From Caldisericia bacterium (GTDB taxonomy: Bacteria; Caldisericota; Caldisericia; UBA6126): a stretch of 37,168 nucleotides of DNA. The notes beneath the pieces were generated by a model. It did not search any database. It saw only the letters and a list, made by a program, of their open reading frames with translations, and was not told the origin of the DNA. The stretch spans positions 1 to 37,168 of the forward strand of contig JAGLCW010000142.1 of NCBI GenBank assembly GCA_023146045.1. Direction: 5' to 3'. The translations under genes were made by a program, and so were the position numbers. This document shows positions 33,554 through 37,168 of this stretch, piece by piece (the first letter of the stretch is position 1; each line of letters starts with the position of its first letter).

Positions 33554-34810
33554 ATGAACACAAATTTCAAGTTTATACATTGTGCAGATTTGCATTTAGA
33601 CGCACCATTTAATGGCATCAATATAAGTAACCAGAAATTCCTGCAAATTCTTCGAAAATCAACCTTCTTAGCCTTTGATAAAATAATCAAAACAGCAATT
33701 TCTCAAAAAGTAGATTTTATGCTAATTTCAGGAGATATCTTCAATTCATCTGAAAAAAGTCTCTACGCACAATTATCTTTCTTAAAACAAATGGTAGTAC
33801 TCAAAAAAAATAATATTCCTTGCTTTTTAATTCATGGGAATCATGATCCTCTTAATGGGTGGGAGATTGAAACAAATTTTCCACAAAATGTTCACCGTTT
33901 TTCTTCAAATGTTTCTTGTGAAACAATAATAAAAAATGGAGAAGCACTAGTAAATATTATCGGGTATAGTTATCCAAAAAGGGAAGTTACAAAAAACATT
34001 TCATTGGATATTTCAAAAATTGCAAGAATGCAAAACAATGAAGCTTTCACAATTGGATTGTTACACTGCAATGTAGGAAAAAACACAACGACAGAGAATT
34101 ATGCTCCTTGTAGTTTAGCAGATTTAAATGATTCTACGGTAGACTATTGGGCACTAGGACACGTACACACAATGAATATTCTACAGCATGAAACTCCTGC
34201 TATAGTCTATCCTGGAAACCCACAAGGGCTACATATTAATGACAATACAAAAAAAGGATTCTACATTGTAAATGTACACAACAACAAACCAGAATTTGAT
34301 TTTATCAAAACCGCTCAATTTAGATGGTTTAATGTCACAATGATAATAGATGATAGTTCAATTCAAGATTTAATTGAAACTTTAAAACTAAAAATGTATT
34401 CAGAAAGTTTCGATATTCCTGGTATTTTCAGATTCCACATAGAAGGGCAAACAAATCTACACAATGAACTTCGCAAAAATGTTAAAGAAATTGAGAAAAT
34501 TCTTAGAGAAGAAACTGATGAAGAACAGTGCTTTCTTGAATCTATATTGATCAATACAAAACCACTTATCTCAATGGAAGAGCTTTCAGACAGACATGAT
34601 TTTATTGGTATTTTTTTAAAAAAGATGAATGAACTGTCTTATGAAAAAGAATCTGTCACATTTGTTTCAGACCTTCTTTCCGATTTCTCAGCGATAAATC
34701 TGCTAAATATTTTACCGAAACGTGGGGAAAAACTTAACTGGGAATCTGTAATTGAAGAAGCAAAAATGTTTGGTCTTGATTACCTAATGGAGAATGAACA
34801 TGAAACTTAA
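33554..34810 (+). CDS. YhaO/SbcD-like DNA repair exonuclease (metallophosphoesterase)
   Basis: A 418-aa calcineurin-like phosphoesterase of the Mre11/SbcD/YhaO group. Metal-binding motifs are in order: HCADLHLDAPF (Asp12, His14), ISGDIFNS (about 60), LIHGNHDP (about 96), LLHCNVG (about 170) and GHVHT (about 203). GGAG lies seven nt before the ATG. It overlaps the next gene, an SMC-like ATPase, by 11 nt; this nuclease-ATPase pairing is the Mre11-Rad50/SbcCD arrangement, here of the shorter YhaO-YhaN type. Expected to process DNA ends. Confidence 0.92.
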   Translation: MNTNFKFIHCADLHLDAPFNGINISNQKFLQILRKSTFLAFDKIIKTAISQKVDFMLISGDIFNSSEKSLYAQLSFLKQMVVLKKNNIPCFLIHGNHDPLNGWEIETNFPQNVHRFSSNVSCETIIKNGEALVNIIGYSYPKREVTKNISLDISKIARMQNNEAFTIGLLHCNVGKNTTTENYAPCSLADLNDSTVDYWALGHVHTMNILQHETPAIVYPGNPQGLHINDNTKKGFYIVNVHNNKPEFDFIKTAQFRWFNVTMIIDDSSIQDLIETLKLKMYSESFDIPGIFRFHIEGQTNLHNELRKNVKEIEKILREETDEEQCFLESILINTKPLISMEELSDRHDFIGIFLKKMNELSYEKESVTFVSDLLSDFSAINLLNILPKRGEKLNWESVIEEAKMFGLDYLMENEHET

Positions 34811-37168
34811 TTCATTTTGTATTGATAGATTTGGAGGTTACTCAAATGTGAGTATTAACAAAATTAATCCAGGCTTCACGCTTTTTTATGGAGAAAATGA
34901 AAGCGGAAAAACTACTTTAAAGAATTTCTTCCAACAGATGTTGTTTGGATTTGCAAAAAAAAATTCTAAATTTGATAAACAGTACATACCATTTGATGGA
35001 ACAGTACCTTCTGGTAATTTATCATTTGTTCTTTCTAATGAGAATCAATATCTTTTATCCAGGCTAGGGAATAAAACTAATTTAGTTTTGCCAGACACCT
35101 CAATTCTAAACAGCGAACCAATGACGCTTCTCTGGAATAGCATTACAAAAGAAACTTTTAGGCAAGTTTTTTGTATGGATATTCAAGATTGGAATGGTCT
35201 TTCACTTATGGACAAGGAAGAAATGCAGAATCGCTTTCTTTCTTCAAGCCTTGGATTAAATTCACTAATCAAATCTACAAAACAGTTAAAAACCAACATG
35301 GATGGCCTATGGAAAAAACAAGGTAGATCACAAGTTATACACGAAATTGATAAAAAGATTAAAGCAATTGATAAAGAGATTAAAAGTCAGGAAAAACTAA
35401 TTTCAGAATACAAACAGTGGGGGCAAGATTTATTTGAGCTAGAAGACACATTAAATTCCCTTAAAAATCAAAAAGGAGAAATTAACTCTCTATATAATGA
35501 AAAACTGTTATTAAATGAAATGAAACCAGATTGGGTCGAATGCAATATAATCAATCACAAGATGAAATTACTACAATATAACTTTAACAACAAACCATTT
35601 TCTGTAACATCGATTGAAAAAGCTAGAAAATTAGAAGATGAGATAAGAGCTTTAGAAGAAAGAAATGAGCTTGAAGCAACCAATTGCAGAAAATTTGTTT
35701 CTGAAAACAACAGTATTGCCATAGAAGAAGAGCTAATTCTTAAGCAAAATGAGATAAATTCTCTTGTAGAAAAAAAGAATCAATTCATCAAGGCAATTCA
35801 AGATGAACCAAAATTGTCTGGTGAAATTGAGCTTGAAAAAATTGATTTTATTGAAACTTTAAACCAAATTGATCCCAAATGGAGTACAGAAATATTGCAG
35901 CAGATTTGCATACCAATAGACCAAAAATCCTTGGTCAAATCATGGAAAACAGTTGATAGTGACAAAAGTTCCGAGATTAAAGCTATAAGTATTGAGATTC
36001 AGAAAATCAAAGAAGGAATTGATTCGAAAACACTAAGGATTACAAATCTCGTTAATAGAACAAAAGATACCGAAACTCTTACAAATGATGAATTTTATTT
36101 AACAACAAATACAATCAAAACTCTTAAAGAATATGAATCACACAGAGAAATAGTTGCAGGAACACAGTGGAAAACTAAAAATACGTATACAAAAAACATC
36201 AAGTTGCCCTTTGGAGTGCTAATATTTGGCATTGTCTTGTTTATGCTAGGAATCATTGGAGCCAACATTAGCACTATGTCAGCTCAAATTAAAAAAAGTT
36301 TAATCTTTCTTGATGTGATTGGTTTTTTTTCTATAGTGCTATTTTTCTTTTTAAAGCAATATTCATTTAAGTCTTTTCAGGAGACTTCTTTAAAAGATTT
36401 AAATGAAGAAATTAGAAATTACCGCAAAGACAACCCACTTATTAAAAATTACTACAAAGACTTACAGTTAACTGATTTAATTCTTTTTTTACAAAAGAAA
36501 CTGGATTCACATTCAGAAAAATATGACGTTTTAAAGCAGACTAAAATAGCAATTTCTAACCTAGATTCAGATATTAAGGTTCTGAATAATTCACTGTCTG
36601 TGAATAAAGAAAAACTTTCAACGCTTTTAGAAAAGAGAGAAGTTCTTCAAAAAAAATGGACGCTGTGGAAAGCCAACCATTTCATTCAGAATAACTTTTC
36701 ACTATTAGATTACGCTATTCTTTTTTCATTAATTGATCAGGCACAATCTAAACTGAAAAATCTGTTAAAAAGTGAATACAGATTGAAGGATTTAAGCGAC
36801 TTTATAGTACTAACAAAAACACATATTGAAGCACTATCGACACTTTTTAATACTACTGAAAGCGTAGTCAGTTTAAATCCTGAAGCAATAAGCACTCTTC
36901 AAACTAAACTATCTGAAACTTTAAGCGATAAAAGAAAAAAACTTTCGCTTAAAGAAAAAATTCAAACTTTCACAAAACAGATTGAAGAAACTAGATTTAG
37001 TATAGGAATAAAGCAAAAACAGCTTAAAAAAATATTCCTTGAAACAGAAACAATTACAATTTTAGAGCTAGAAAGCAAAACAGAGGCTTGGATTTCACAT
37101 AAAAGTCTAAACGAATCGTACAATCTGCATATGAACCGTCTTTATGGAAAAATCAGTAATGACAATGT
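34800..37168 (+). CDS. YhaN-like AAA/SMC-type ATPase, 3' end beyond window
   Basis: The frame from ATG 34800 stays open to the last base (789 codons and two bases), which is why it is absent from the ORF track. The N-terminus has a Rad50/SMC-like Walker A, FYGENESGKTTLKNFF (about 30-45), then long coiled-coil stretches (KKIKAIDKEIKSQEKLISEY, LEDEIRALEERNELE). Two membrane-like helices near 470-520 (PFGVLIFGIVLFMLGIIGA, SLIFLDVIGFFSIVLFFFL) interrupt the coil, as in YhaN-type proteins. The C-terminal Walker B half lies outside. GGAG seven nt upstream supports the start. Partner of the preceding nuclease. Confidence 0.9.
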   Translation, partial: MKLNSFCIDRFGGYSNVSINKINPGFTLFYGENESGKTTLKNFFQQMLFGFAKKNSKFDKQYIPFDGTVPSGNLSFVLSNENQYLLSRLGNKTNLVLPDTSILNSEPMTLLWNSITKETFRQVFCMDIQDWNGLSLMDKEEMQNRFLSSSLGLNSLIKSTKQLKTNMDGLWKKQGRSQVIHEIDKKIKAIDKEIKSQEKLISEYKQWGQDLFELEDTLNSLKNQKGEINSLYNEKLLLNEMKPDWVECNIINHKMKLLQYNFNNKPFSVTSIEKARKLEDEIRALEERNELEATNCRKFVSENNSIAIEEELILKQNEINSLVEKKNQFIKAIQDEPKLSGEIELEKIDFIETLNQIDPKWSTEILQQICIPIDQKSLVKSWKTVDSDKSSEIKAISIEIQKIKEGIDSKTLRITNLVNRTKDTETLTNDEFYLTTNTIKTLKEYESHREIVAGTQWKTKNTYTKNIKLPFGVLIFGIVLFMLGIIGANISTMSAQIKKSLIFLDVIGFFSIVLFFFLKQYSFKSFQETSLKDLNEEIRNYRKDNPLIKNYYKDLQLTDLILFLQKKLDSHSEKYDVLKQTKIAISNLDSDIKVLNNSLSVNKEKLSTLLEKREVLQKKWTLWKANHFIQNNFSLLDYAILFSLIDQAQSKLKNLLKSEYRLKDLSDFIVLTKTHIEALSTLFNTTESVVSLNPEAISTLQTKLSETLSDKRKKLSLKEKIQTFTKQIEETRFSIGIKQKQLKKIFLETETITILELESKTEAWISHKSLNESYNLHMNRLYGKISNDN

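Noticed and set aside
1-37168. CRISPR arrays, insertion sequences, prophage or integrase genes
   Set aside because: No regularly spaced direct repeats, transposase or integrase motifs were seen on either strand.

Overview
This is a 37 kb window of A+T-rich (about two-thirds A+T by eye), densely coded bacterial chromosome. The traits fit an anaerobic, low-GC bacterium: ferrous-iron uptake with a FeoB-associated Cys-rich peptide, a two-subunit iron-sulfur serine dehydratase, the MEP isoprenoid enzyme IspG, copper-amine-oxidase-like 'stalk' domains, lipoproteins and strong AGGAGG ribosome binding sites. Firmicutes-like or Caldisericota-like lineages are plausible, but the sequence alone does not settle the phylum. 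I see no phage, transposon, CRISPR array or rRNA. Neighbouring genes often overlap by 1-14 nt, and two convergent pairs share stop-codon bases.

Layout. (1) 1-3054 (+): the tail of an unknown ORF, then a SNF2-family helicase. (2) 3051-5864 (-): an iron operon of DtxR-like regulator, FeoA with a Cys/His-rich head, FeoB, and a 56-aa FeoB-associated Cys-rich membrane peptide that the ORF track misses. A palindrome sits in the promoter. (3) 5930-9275 (-): pstSCAB phosphate transporter, preceded by three 11-bp direct repeats that look like a Pho box. (4) 9411-19854 (-): three large exported proteins, namely a PQQ-type propeller plus Ig-like protein (769 aa), a 2207-aa secreted protein of unknown function, and a 477-aa SBBP-repeat propeller. 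(5) 19948-22650 (+): dGTPase-like HD hydrolase, stalk-domain lipoprotein and small PD-(D/E)XK nuclease. (6) 22652-26184 (-): a tightly overlapped five-gene unit of coiled-coil membrane protein, sdaAB, sdaAA, stalk-domain protein and TPR membrane protein. (7) 26236-29976: MscS channel (+), ispG (-), small-multidrug-export-family protein and an exported bactofilin-like membrane protein (+). (8) 29977-33430 (-): terminators, tRNA-Leu(CAA), P5C dehydrogenase, EamA transporter and an ECF-type S component. (9) 33554-end (+): a YhaO/SbcD-like nuclease and a YhaN-like SMC-type ATPase that runs off the window.

The most unusual material is the 10.4 kb secreted-protein block, the Cys-rich FeoA head, and a recurring promoter layout. 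In that layout a -10-like hexamer lies 6-7 nt from a start codon that lacks a Shine-Dalgarno sequence, which suggests leaderless mRNAs for several genes. All functional calls come from motifs read by eye; no database search was run.
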